A stretch of 64,000 bases of DNA from positions 104,204,246 to 104,268,245 of the forward strand of contig JBOZIK010000001.1 of NCBI GenBank assembly GCA_051453625.1, read 5' to 3'. Shown one piece after another: positions 12,940 to 23,650 of the stretch. Within the stretch, counting starts at the first letter, position 1, and the number at the start of each line of letters is the position of its first letter. The stretch comes from Welwitschia mirabilis. Its lineage: Eukaryota; Gnetophyta; Gnetopsida; Welwitschiales. The notes beneath the pieces were generated by a model. That model was not told the origin of the DNA, did not search any database, and saw only the letters and a list, made by a program, of their open reading frames with translations. The position numbers were made by a program, and so were the translations under genes.

Positions 12940-13225
12940 TATTCCTTTAAATGGTGTTACTAAAATGCCACTCTCCCTACACCTCTTGCTAATATGTACC
13001 ATCATAGTCGCTGCTTCTGCAAGTGCATCAAACTCCAATAATAATGCATTAGCACCACAAGATCTGTGATAGTATATGAGCTCTTGTAGCCTTGAGAGAT
13101 TATATTCTTCAGAAGCTCCTCCTTTACAATATGAATTAGTATTTTTTAGCCATAAACATGGAAACTAGCATTAACTTCTACTCCATCAATGATACCTTTA
13201 CTATCCAAATCTCTAAAACTGCATC
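12940..13225 (-). pseudogene. Unidentified coding relic, copy 1
   Basis: On the minus strand a frame reads DSKGIIDGVEVNASFHVYG. After one shift it reads KGGASEEYNLSRLQELIYYH, then SCGANALLLEFDALAEAATM and HISKRCRESGILVTPFKGID before a stop at about 12940. The composition is protein-like and unlike the surrounding AT-rich translations. The same frame exists in the second 3-kb unit, so it predates the duplication. The family is not recognised. Confidence 0.4.
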
Positions 13226-13339
13226 TTTGCAATAATCTTCTTGAGCATCAATAGTCATGCTTCAATAGAAAGAGAAATAAGAATTCATCAACCCCTTCCA
13301 ATAAATAACCAAAACATAAACAGTAAGCACATAAAACTT

Positions 13340-13439
13340 NNNNNNNNNNNNNNNNNNNNNNNNNNNNNNNNNNNNNNNNNNNNNNNNNNNNNNNNNNNNN
13401 NNNNNNNNNNNNNNNNNNNNNNNNNNNNNNNNNNNNNNN
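13340..13439. other. Sequence gap (100 N) at the duplication junction
   Basis: Exactly 100 N. It falls where the first 3-kb unit ends and the second begins, so the repeat probably caused the assembly break. Confidence 0.95.
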
Positions 13440-14197
13440 ACCTTATTTGTACTTGAAAACTTCATGTCCATGGGTTTCTATAGATGTTGCAGTGTATCCA
13501 ACTTGAATTCCAACTTTTTTACTAATGGAAGAATCTATCATGCCTCTCTAATGCTCTTTTTAACTCTTGCTTAAACTCATGTTGTAGACAAGCAAGACTA
13601 CTAGCTACTATTTAGACTACTAGTTAGTTTAGAGAACCTAAGAAATGTGACGAGAAACATTAATAATTTTAGTAATGCACTGGAAGGATTAATGTAGATA
13701 AGCCATTGATTACTTTTAAAACAAGTTCTTACAGATACATCTTAGCAACTAGGTTAGAGGTTCAGAGCACTCTGTACTTTCTTCTTTCTAAACTATTTAC
13801 CTATGCCTTGCATGATTATAATACTATGGATTTTATAGTATCACCATAGGAGGTCTCTGTACTATCAATGCCTCTTGCACTGATATTCTCCCCAGTCTTA
13901 TCATTTGAGGCCCCTATAACCTCCCTTAAATCACTACACATCTCCTTCCCAATGAGTTAAACACACTTGGTGACAATAAGAATGTAAAGAATACACTAGA
14001 AAAATAAAGGAGGTAATTTAGACTGCTTATGTACAACCATCTAAGACTGCTTATGTACAACCATCCTTACATAATGGTGGGAATGTTGGTTATGTGGAAG
14101 AGAAGCAAACAAATCATCTTTTTGAGATCTTAAAAACTATGTGCTTACAATGGAGGAAGTAGGAAATAAAAGAATTCATAAATTTGAATAGTTCTAC

Positions 14198-14521
14198 TTG
14201 CAAATAAAATACAATCTATTTGAATATTTTAATAAGCAAGGATTCAAAGTATATGTAACATTTATTCCTAAAGATTTAGATAGTTTAACAACTCAAGAAT
14301 ATTATAGTGAATTTATATCCACATTAGCTAAAGAATTTAAGATGTCTAAAGATCATATGCAACATATAGAACCTCCCCATTATTTATTTGTAGGAGTATC
14401 AAGTTGCAAAATACATTATTTTGTGTCATCTAATCTCTTGCCAGAATTCAGCCCATTTTATAATCAACAAACCCAAGAAAACAATGGAGAAGATAGGCAA
14501 GAAGATATCAAAGATTCATAA
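14198..14521 (+). CDS. Unrecognised 107-aa frame in the second 3-kb unit
   Basis: An open frame from ATG 14198 to TAA 14519-14521. It is hydrophilic, without a signal peptide or membrane segment. It contains FKVYVTFIPKDLDSLTTQEY, a central HIEPPHYLFVGVSSCKIHY stretch, and an acidic Gln/Asn/Glu-rich tail. In-frame sequence upstream of the ATG is also codon-like but holds a stop, so the ATG is probably internal to a former exon. I cannot name the family. It may be an eroded CACTA gene or a captured host exon. The duplicated copy at 11060-11365 is broken. Confidence 0.3.
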   Translation: MQIKYNLFEYFNKQGFKVYVTFIPKDLDSLTTQEYYSEFISTLAKEFKMSKDHMQHIEPPHYLFVGVSSCKIHYFVSSNLLPEFSPFYNQQTQENNGEDRQEDIKDS

Positions 14522-16079
14522 ATTCCTTAATGTAATAAGTAATAGTATTTTAGATTAAACCATTTCCAAATTTCATATGACTCAACATCTAGTATTCATT
14601 TAACTCAAGCTAAAAAATAATGTCAAACATACATAAAACACTAAGGAATTGAATGTTAAAGATAAAACATTGTGTGATCTCAAGCAATGTAAATAGGTGA
14701 TCAATAGATTTATTTACTAAAAATGATTTTTATATTCATTTGTAAATTTTAATAAACGTGACATGATGCAAAATTAGGCTACTAATCAACCAGATATCAA
14801 TGTTCAGTGAAAGCCTTCACAATTGAAATTCTTCTTCCTTATTCAAGTAATTTATCTATGATGCATAGTATTACTCCAATTATAGTTTTTCATCTCAATG
14901 ATTCCTTTAGTTTTAAGGATGCTTATACAACTTATTTTAGTAAAAAAAGATAGACTTGCTTAACTTGAGTGAGTATTCAATGTTAAAAGTGACTCTATTA
15001 AGTTGTAGGCATGCTAGCCTTAAAAGATGTAACTAATCATGTTTTTAGTATTTAGGACATTATAAACGTATGTAAGGTGGGGATTGTACTTAAGGAATTT
15101 ACATATTGGTCCACAGCTAGAGGTTTCTCAACAACTCACCCCCTCTTTAAACTTAGTTTTCTACATTGTGCTATTTGATGAGATAACCAAATAACCAAAT
15201 AGCGATTTTAGGATATCAAAAAGAAATTTGGTTACTTTTATTTATTCACTTCACAGATTAATATTAGTATATTTAACATTATTTACCTTTCAACACTGTA
15301 TGATATAACATTAAGCAAAAAAGGAATGACATGCTTTTTTGTGCTATAAAAAAGATTTCTACATCTATCATTTCCATCTATCGTAAGTTCATAACTGTAG
15401 CCTATTGTTCAATTTAGTGGTATCGGTATTTTTGTTCAAAAATATACTTGAAAACATTTTCTGGTATTTCCAAGATAATGTAAAGCATAGTTTCATACCT
15501 TATTTGTCTAGCTTACCATTGACTCAAAGTTTTTCCATCACCAAATTCCAAAGAAAACCACATAGGTATAAACTTTTGTTGTTTTGAAATGACTTAAACT
15601 AGATAACAATTAATTCAATAAGTTTATCTCCCATTTAAGCATGGCAAAACAACTTCATAATTTCAAATCATTAAAGCACATAAAAGAAGGAAATGCAAAT
15701 GGGAGTATGTCAAATTTTTTCAAGTGGAATATGAAAATACATGGGCGGGTTATTGTTATAGGATGTGCATGAATTTCATATGGCAGTACATCCTGAGTTA
15801 TAAAGCAGTCTAATTGCCAGCAAAGTGTTTATCTTCCCCTCCTCTAGCATAGCATGTTTGTAGTTTGACTGTGAAACTATGTTCAAGAATAAAAGAAATG
15901 AATAGTACTTTTCTTTTATTTGCTCTAAGAGATTTAATAATTATAGCAATGTCTTTTTATTTTTTTGACAATGACAATCTTCTGATATGATCAATGGTAT
16001 TCTCATTCCATTAATGGCTGCATTTCCTATCTATCAATTTCAGATGCTATAATCATAGTGTTTCTTTCCTCCTATGAGT

Positions 16080-16370
16080 TCACTTATCTGTTGCTTTAAA
16101 TGGTGCTAAAGAAATGTCACTTTCCCTATGCCTCTTTCTAATATGTGCCATCACAATCGCTACTTCTACAAGTGCATCAAACTCCAACAAAAATGCATTA
16201 GTGCCATAAGACTTGTGCTAGTATGTGGGCTCTTGTAGCTCTAAAGAGATTATATCCTTCAGAAGATCCATCTTTACAATCTGACTTGGTACTTTTAGGA
16301 CGTAAACATAGCAACTAGCATCAACTACTGCTCTAACAATGGCACCTCTACTACCCAAACCTTTGAAATT
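16080..16370 (-). pseudogene. Unidentified coding relic, copy 2
   Basis: Counterpart of 12940-13225. It reads VVDASCYVYVLKVPSQIVKM, a stop after LELQEPTY, then FLLEFDALVEVAIVMAHIRK and ESDISLAPFKATD. The shared C-terminal block (LLEFDAL-E-A--M-HI-KR) and shared stop position support one ancestral exon. Function unknown. Confidence 0.4.
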
Positions 16371-16489
16371 GCATCTTTGCAATAGTCTTCTTAAGCATCA
16401 ATAGTCTTGCTTCAATAGAAAGAGAAATAAGAATTCATCAGCCCCTTCTAATAAAGAACTAGAACATAAATATTAAGCACATAAACCTT

Positions 16490-19400
16490 CCATGTAGACA
16501 AGCCTAAAGGCAACATGAAGATAAAGGACACAGATAGGTTAACACTCAACACCAAGTCCTATGGGAAAAGCTCATCATGAGTAGGCCACTGAAACTACAC
16601 CAAGAGGAACCACAAGTATAGCTAAGCATAGAACTATAATGCAGGCAACAACAAATAGTACTAGCATAATTGGAAGCTACACTTTACCCCTTGAAAAACA
16701 TAGTAAGGAAGACCCATTATGGACATATCTTTCCTTTTTAGATATTATTTTTGCATCTTCTATTCTTTGATGATTGAATTAAAAAAAGATAAAAGAAATT
16801 GAAAAGTGGCAATAATATAAAGAAATAAAATATTAGCACATAAGGTCTCATTAGTCTAACATGTACTCTATTCAAGTATGACTGGGAATGAAGTTTTTGT
16901 TCATTCGTAAGCTTTACATGAAACGTGGAAACTCTGTTCGGCGGAAAAAATTGAACCAGAGTGGAACGAGAGGGACTAGTAGCCTAATATCCTAATAAGA
17001 AGCCTTATTTATTGGGTAAAGAATTAAAGAGAGAGGGTAGGCCTTTAGAGTCAGATTTCTAATCCTTTTCTATAGACATTTCCAAGCCTTTAAAACTCAA
17101 TGATGAACCTTATGCATCTATGTAAGAATTAATTCTATTAAACTTTGTAGACTTCTATCCTAATTCTTCTCCTACATGTAGGTTTCTACTGCAAAATCAT
17201 CACTGTATAGGTCTGGCTAATACTACCAATCCTATATTTCATAGAGATTTAGAACTGTAAAAATGTTATCTTATAGAAGATGTATCACATAGTTCTAGAA
17301 ACCTATTTCCCTTAAAGAAACTTCAGGACTTCTGAGGACTATTTATCTCCCATTTGAGTCATTCTAGTCTGGCCTAATGCCATTGGCCCCTCATCTTATA
17401 GGCTTTAACATATATAGTCTAGCTTTAAAGAATTTTAAGCCTTATCATTATTGAGAAATGGAGTTTTAAACATGGTTGTTCTGCAGAATCATGACATCCT
17501 TCATTATAAGGTCTCTTATTATCATCTTTCTTTTAAATTCAGTAGCATTAATAATGGTGATTTTCTGACACTGAGCACAAGCTCTTTAAACTAAGAGATG
17601 CAAACTTTGATTTATTAAAGGTGGAGAACCTGTTTTAGGTCTATAAAAGCACATTTTTCATGTCATCTAAGTTAAAGAAAAAAGTATTAAAGATATATTT
17701 ATATAGGCCAAAATGATAAAGTTTGCACCTTTGTACTCTAGGTAATTGGGTAATGATCACCTTTATGCTCTAGATAACTAGGTAATGAGCTAAACAAAGA
17801 TTAACATCCATCTAAAAAGGATACTATCTTTGGTTGACTACAAAGAAATTATCATTGTTGGACACATCAACTATACCTCACTTGAGGAATATAACCTATG
17901 TTAATTTTTAGTTGATCATACCAAAGGAACCATACACAATATTGTCAATCGTCATTCTTGTTAGGATCCATTAGCTCAAATTTATTAAACATTTTAAGAA
18001 ATCAAAACTTTTCCTCATTCTGAGAAATGTCTCTTATCATCCCCATTTATCTTTCTTGGGGGCAACCATGTTCAAGTTTCCTACTATGCAAGGTAGTCAA
18101 GGAAGATGTAGGGTAATGTATTCCAAAAAGCAGATCATTCTACATGGAAACAACATGCGTAAATAGTGAAGATGCCATATGTGCCAAAAAGTAAATCAAG
18201 AATGATCTAAGCTACTTCATCAAGAAAATGAAAGTCTTAGAAGATGAAGAATTTGGATTGATTAAGATGGAGAAGTATAGCTCAGCCTATTTTGCAATTA
18301 CAATGGCATGAATGACTTGCTGAAGCCTTAAATTATAACACTTAAAGAGAAATCAAGGGTGAAACCTATACTTTCAACTTCTCAAAGTAGCAAGAAATTA
18401 ATATTCTGCATGCAGTGGATGTTCTTAGTTGTGTGTGACCTTTGAACACTAATAAGGCCTCCAATATTCAACAAGGTAAATTTAGTTATAGGAGGAGGGT
18501 GGAGGGTCGTTGCATTCTTGGTCTCCATCTTGTAGTAAGCCTTGGATTATTAAAGTTTGTTAGGTTCATCATATTCTATGAAGGCTTTTGAGATATTTGA
18601 TAACATGCAAAGGAAATTTACTAGTCTACAATGATTAAACTGAAAGGTCAAGAGTCCTTTTTCATGCTTGCAAACAAGAAAAAACAACACCTTTTGATTC
18701 CCAATCAACTCAGAAAAGCAGGGTTTGAGTCATAAAATATGCAATGAAAAATCTAGTATAAAAGTTAGTTATGATTTCACTGAAAATTTCATAAGTAAAA
18801 TGTTTTGTACCTTGTGTACTATCTTAAGGATTACTTTCCATGTCGTTTCTTTGATTGTCATCTTCAAGCTTCCATTATAGCCTAAATTCTTAAAATATTT
18901 TCCTATTATTTTCTCCAGAATGTTAGGAATTAAGTAAACATGTAGAATCTTCTACAATAGTTCTTGAGCCATTGTCCTCCTTTTTTTTAATACCTTGGAC
19001 AGGTTGACATAGGCTAGGTTGTAACAGGACATATCTCCTAAGGCGAATGACTGGCAATAGCTTGAAGCAAAAAAGGGTAAAATACACACAATACAAAAGG
19101 ACTACCATCACACATGCAAGGCAAGAAGAGAATACCACTTATCTGATAAAGTTCCAAATATGGATTTTCAACTTCCACAAAAGAATCTAGACTCAAAGAG
19201 ATTAAAACGAAAATAAGATGGACATCTAGAATGCAACTTTAGAAAATAAACATGAATGTATGAGGAGTACACCTTAACAAATAATTCATAGAGTAAAACA
19301 AGTTATCTTCTTATTTGCCAAGAAAAATCGATATATCCATACACTGAAAAATCAACAAGAAATTTTCTTATCATTTTGAGAACTCTAGGAAATTCCTTTT

Positions 19401-20957
19401 TTAATAACAATTAAATCATTTTCTCTGAGTATAATAAAACTATATTTACAATGACTGACTTAGCTTAAACTAGGTATAAACATTACATCATAGTATTACA
19501 AGCAATTTTAGTATCACTTGATAAAGAAAGTTGACACTACAGAACCCTCAACTATCCTAGAAATTTCACAAGGTGTGAAAGGATTTATAAATATGTACAT
19601 TCCGTTAACTACTAAGGTGATAATAAACATAATAGAAACCTTTTAAATGATCATAGCATTACCTATTTTAAAAGTCTTTTTGTGCATCTAACAAATGATT
19701 TTAGACTTTTTTTTATATTTGACTAATTATAATTATGGTTGTTTCATTAATCTTTTCAAGGAGATTCCATTATAAGGGGAATTTCCATTATCGTTTGAAG
19801 TCATCATTTTTACTACTCTATCTAGAGTGTCATAACCATTTAATAAGCTAGTTTCACTGGTTTTCAGGTTCAACCATATCATAGTTTTACTAGAAGTTGG
19901 AAAATGATCTATTAAAGAATGCATTTATTCAATGTTGGTTAACCTCAGTCAGGAAGAACTGATATCAACATAAATTCACACCTAAGTGTGGTACTTATCT
20001 CTATCTTAGTCATTTTGATTTAATCCATCCATATCACATATCTGGTACTTCTTATTTATCTCTGTGTGCCTTCACATTTCTACACTGGACTAGTGCTTGG
20101 GACTTTGAGGCAATTTGCTAAAAACATTAACATACTTATGTTGTCTTATTACTTTTTAATATTTATCTTCATAAGGTTTAATTATGCTACATACATCTCT
20201 TCAGTTAGTCATCATGCCTATTTCAAATGAACTAATTAATTATTTGTACCAGCTTTTAAAGGACTTAGATTTAGATTATTTTAGTATTAAAAGCTATCTT
20301 TGTGATCATATAGTTTGTTAAAGACATCTTTTATGTTTGAGCAGATTCCTTTATCTAAACCACATGTCAACATGAAATTGGAATTTCAGGTGTTTTAACA
20401 TTTCTTTGACATTATATTGAAGATTCATCATTTGGTTTGTGAATAGGTCTCAGCTTTTGTTGGTGATTATACTTTGCAAAGAAAGTATTTAGAAAATTAT
20501 TTTAAGATTTTTGGTGTTTCTAATCTAAATTTTAGGAAGTGCATACTTCAATGCATCCTTCCAACTAGTTATGCATGTTTAAGAATTCTGATACCCTTTC
20601 CATAGAAGATTTTGTTACATTTTTTTATCCCCCTATAATTGTAACTCTACTTTTGCCTGATTCATCTTCTACTGCTTCTTCTTCTTCTTTATCCATGATT
20701 CTCATCTTTCATTCAAATTATTTAATATTAAACACTTCTTTTACAAACTATTTCTTCTTTGAACTCTGTTTAGACTCTTTTCAAAAAGGCAAAAACCTCT
20801 TATTATAAAGTAAGTGCTTCACTCTTTTATTAATAGTCTTAATGAAATCATAATGGTTGATGGTCCATACAGCCAAATGCATGGGCTTAATTAGTTTATC
20901 AGGTAAAAAACAAATAGGTGAAAGATATATGATGATGAATCACTAACTACAATCTTA
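16490..20957. other. CACTA interior, middle part: no gene recognised
   Basis: Short frames only. A codon-like stretch on the plus strand at about 18180-18310 (MKVLEDEEFGLIKMEKYSSA) and one at 18000-18120 may be coding relics but match nothing I can name. A CpG-retaining patch lies at 16900-16970. No transposase signature was seen on either strand. Confidence 0.4.
16900..16970. other. CpG-retaining patch with an inverted repeat
   Basis: Five CpG dinucleotides lie within about 65 bp (near 16906, 16924, 16939, 16942 and 16967) in a region otherwise nearly free of CpG. The arms actctgttc (16931-16939) and gaaccagagt (16953-16962) can pair with one bulge. A 36-codon plus-strand frame crosses it. 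Origin unknown; perhaps a more recently acquired piece. Confidence 0.4.
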
Positions 20958-21221
20958 ATGGTAAGATTGATTCATTGGTACATACTAGATACAAGCTTTG
21001 ATGTTTGGGAGTTGATGAACTATAAAAATCCAAAGTACATCTTTATGCCCTTAGGTACTTACACATCATTAAGTTGGATAGGTCATACCTATGCATTTGT
21101 TACATTAAAACATGGATCTCACAAGGGTAGATATAGATCAGTACCCAAAGGAAGTGTCAAGAGTGGTTACTCTATTGAAAAAATAATTCTGATCTGTGAT
21201 AAAGTCAATTTCACTAGATAA
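20958..21221 (+). CDS. Unrecognised 87-codon frame
   Basis: Open from ATG 20958 to TAG at 21219-21221. It is mixed in composition with aromatic residues (FDVWELMNYKNPKYIFMPLG) and a basic stretch (GSHKGRYRSVPKGSVKSGY). It is less AT-biased than neighbouring frames, which suggests a former exon, but I cannot name a family. It lies inside the CACTA element near the right end. Confidence 0.25.
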   Translation: MVRLIHWYILDTSFDVWELMNYKNPKYIFMPLGTYTSLSWIGHTYAFVTLKHGSHKGRYRSVPKGSVKSGYSIEKIILICDKVNFTR

Positions 21222-21346
21222 ATATTTTGCATTATAGTTTTTTACTTTTTTCCCATAATAACATCCATCTTTTGTTTTTTTGGTGTAACATTAAAACAAT
21301 GATAACATCATTAGAGATTTCCTTCTTGTTTTCTTATTTGTCAACA

Positions 21347-21598
21347 TTAGGATTTAGCTTTATTTTCTGAACAACTTCTATAGGGCTTAAACAAAAAGGA
21401 AAAAGCCCTAATTTCAAAAAGTAGAGGACTCATACCTTCTTTTGGAGTAGTGAAATTTGTCAATAGACCCATAGGACTTGCTAGTATTGTAATCCATCTT
21501 CCCATTTCATGGCATTTCTTCTTCAAGGAAGATGAAGACAAAGGAGGATTTTCACTTAAGGGCAGAGCCAGATGAATAGCATGACTATGATAACTCAT
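21347..21598 (-). CDS. Unrecognised 83-codon frame, possible captured exon
   Basis: Minus-strand frame starting ATG at 21598. It is Ser/Leu-rich at the N-terminus (LALPLSENPPLSSSSLKKK), then MGRWITILASPMGLLTNFTT. A GT dinucleotide in the context gaaggtatgag near 21435 would be a reasonable splice donor. Upstream on this strand are a TATA-like ttatata and three atgcatg motifs. A captured promoter plus first exon is possible; chance cannot be excluded. Confidence 0.25.
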   Translation of the reverse strand: MSYHSHAIHLALPLSENPPLSSSSLKKKCHEMGRWITILASPMGLLTNFTTPKEGMSPLLFEIRAFSFLFKPYRSCSENKAKS

Positions 21599-21667
21599 CT
21601 TCTCTAATGATATAATACTTCTCTCCTCTATAGGTTTTTCTATTAGGATTTATTTTACCTCTTCATA

Positions 21668-21775
21668 GAGATGAATGCATGAAGTATATAAGGGAATCCT
21701 CATTCGATGCATCGAGATGAAATGCATGAAGAGTACTAGGGTAATCATCAAGCGTGAGGATGAAATGCATGCAAG
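21668..21775. promoter_or_regulatory. Three spaced atgcatg motifs (RY-like) with TATA-like word
   Basis: The near-identical unit gagatgaaatgcatgaag occurs at 21668-21684, 21714-21731 and 21756-21775, spaced 46 and 42 bp apart. Between the first two lies tatataag (about 21685-21692). CATGCA is the core of plant RY elements. The regular spacing upstream of the minus-strand frame ending at 21598 may be regulatory or simply a short tandem repeat. Confidence 0.35.
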
Positions 21776-22289
21776 AATTCAAACGAAATGGGGAAGTAAA
21801 ACATTATTAGCATAAATGCAATGAAACTGAGCTCTCCCATGGATTACTGAATAATATCAAAGGCTTAAAATCTAGCTAATGAAACCATATGAGAAAAAAA
21901 TACAACATGCAGATCTATTCACAGGCATAAAAAGGCTCTTGAATTTTGTTTCGGGCATCCTTTCAAGAAAAGACTTGATAAAAAAGAAACAAATTCCACC
22001 ATTAAAAGAGCATAAGGAAGCAAGCACAACACATAAAGTTTCAGCCCTTAAATTAAAATATAATAGTGATACCAAAGCAACATCATGTATGAATACAATC
22101 CTAAAGTAGCAACTGAAATGAAACATTATGGCAATGAAGGAGGAAGACTATCTATAATTATGAGAGCTTAAAGAATGATAAATGCTGATGCTTCCAAAGT
22201 GTCTTCAAATCACTACCCTAATAACAACATGCAACTACGTGCAAAGTGTTTTTGACATCTCTACATGTGCACAATAGTTTTATTTTGAC

Positions 22290-22558
22290 AATGTGTGGAA
22301 ATTTTTTTTAACTGAATTGAGCATTTATGGTATTTCTTGAATTAAATGCCTTAAAATATCATGGGTTTTATGGCATTTCTTCATTTAAATGCCTTAAAAG
22401 ATTAGAATCATTTAAGATATTTTTTTATAAATGCCTTGAAAATGTTGAATGTGGGTTTTTAAGGCATTTATTTAAAGAAATACGTTAAAAATATTCCCCC
22501 CTTTAATTCAAGGCATTTTTTAAAATAAACACCTTAAATGCTCCTCTTTCTTGTAGTG
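22290..22558 (-). repeat. Right CACTA terminus with subterminal repeats
   Basis: Inverted counterpart of the left end. Copies of ttaaggcattt and atgccttaaa lie between 22325 and 22545, ending in cttgtagtg. The same family end is found again at 57126. Confidence 0.8.
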
Positions 22559-23650
22559 TTACTCTTATTCTTTTGAGTACTTGGTCATGTGGAATTTCTT
22601 ATCTTCACTTTAAAAAAAGAAAAAAAAAGAAAAAATAAAAAATAAATACTGATCATGACCTTTCATATCCAAGCTAAAATCATAATCACCATGCATTAGG
22701 GTAAATTTTCTCGAGAGGGGCCTTTAGCAGTGTAATATGATAGCTGTGGGAACTTTACTAAGGGGTTAATTGGCTATGCTATATGGGTTCTTACTCTTAT
22801 TATAATGGTTGCACTTCCCTCATCATGGAAAAATAATTTTTACTTAAAGGCTATGGGATCAATGATGTCCCTAATATTATCAGAGGTATTACTTATCTTT
22901 TAGACTCATATTTCATAAAGTACTTTCATATGATTATTTGATTTTTATGGATTTTTATATTATTTTAGGATGTGAGTAGATGCGTTTATTTTTAAGTATC
23001 TTTTAATCTTATCATTCATTAATTGAAAACATTAGATATACTTGATATAGTCATAATCATTATTCTTTTTCGAATGGTACTTTTAAAAATTTTTTATATT
23101 ATGTCATGCATCATTCATCAGGTGATTTTATGATTTCTACTAAGGGATTTTACTAAATTAAAATTTTGTATAGGTAAATAATCTTCTTCATGTTTGTATT
23201 TGTCTATTTTCATTATGTTTTACTTAGTTGTTTTGATTATTTTTTTAAAGTTATTTTTATACTTTTTTAGCATAATATTTAAAACTTGATCATTTGGTAG
23301 TTTTATAATTATTTATTTTTACTCAACATTTTTTATCCATAAGGATTATCTTTATTTTAAGAACTTTGATTGATGATGTTTCTTTAATTCAAGTTAATGC
23401 TATTTCTTTTTTCCTTTTGAGTTTGCATACATCCACTTCCAAAATTTTGAATGCTTATCGATTTGGGCACATTTGAGGAATTTTTTTTTAGCATTAATTT
23501 TCTCTCCTTAGTACATTATCATTGCCCTGTTTAATGTACTTTTCTCTTACCTTGAGTTTTTCCTATTTTAACTCCTTTATCATGATCCCTTTGATGTTTA
23601 TTTTTAGCTTTTATCCATCTTTCCAACTTTATGGTAAGTTTATAAGGCTT
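22559..23650 (+). mobile_element. Element C interior resumed after the CACTA insertion
   Basis: Collinear with the minus strand of element D from about 43400 down to about 42830. Matches include the block around ggcctttagcagtgtaatat (22721), aaaggctatgggatcaatga (22846) and the block with cgaatgg near 23071. It is noncoding and T-rich. Homology fades toward 23650. Confidence 0.7.

Larger units (their letters stand above)
10307..13339. repeat. 3-kb tandem duplication, first unit
   Basis: Aligned end to end with 13440-16489. Landmarks include ttgtacttgaaaac at 10318 and 13447, the frame near 11100 and 14230, and tcaatagaaagagaaataag near 13261 and 16412. The offset is about 3.13-3.15 kb including 100 N. 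Divergence is visible in every line, roughly one base in eight to ten, so this is an old duplication and not an assembly echo. It lies wholly inside the CACTA element. Confidence 0.85.
13440..16489. repeat. 3-kb tandem duplication, second unit
   Basis: Second copy of the unit at 10307-13339. This copy keeps the 107-codon frame at 14198-14521 open, whereas the first copy has a one-base deletion and stops. The unit ends near gcacataaacctt at about 16489, where the first copy runs into the gap. Confidence 0.85.
6469..22558. mobile_element. CACTA (En/Spm) DNA transposon, 16.1 kb, inserted in element C
   Basis: The left end starts CACTATAAGAAA at 6469. The right end is the inverted form TTTCTTGTAGTG, finishing at 22558. 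Both carry subterminal repeats of the aaatgcctt / aaggcattt type. The flanking 3-bp sequences are tca (6466-6468) and tta (22559-22561), compatible with a mutated 3-bp target duplication. Joining the two flanks rebuilds a sequence collinear with element D (about 43300-43480, reverse strand), which serves as an empty-site paralogue. No TNP2 transposase motif was recognised inside, so the element is either too decayed or non-autonomous. It contains a 3-kb tandem duplication and several anonymous ORF relics. Confidence 0.8.

Noticed and set aside
17880-18180. Traces resembling the gypsy region between protease and RT (FLVDHTKG, MFKFPTMQGSQGR)
   Set aside because: Only two short, weak blocks with stops between them and no RT downstream; not enough to call.
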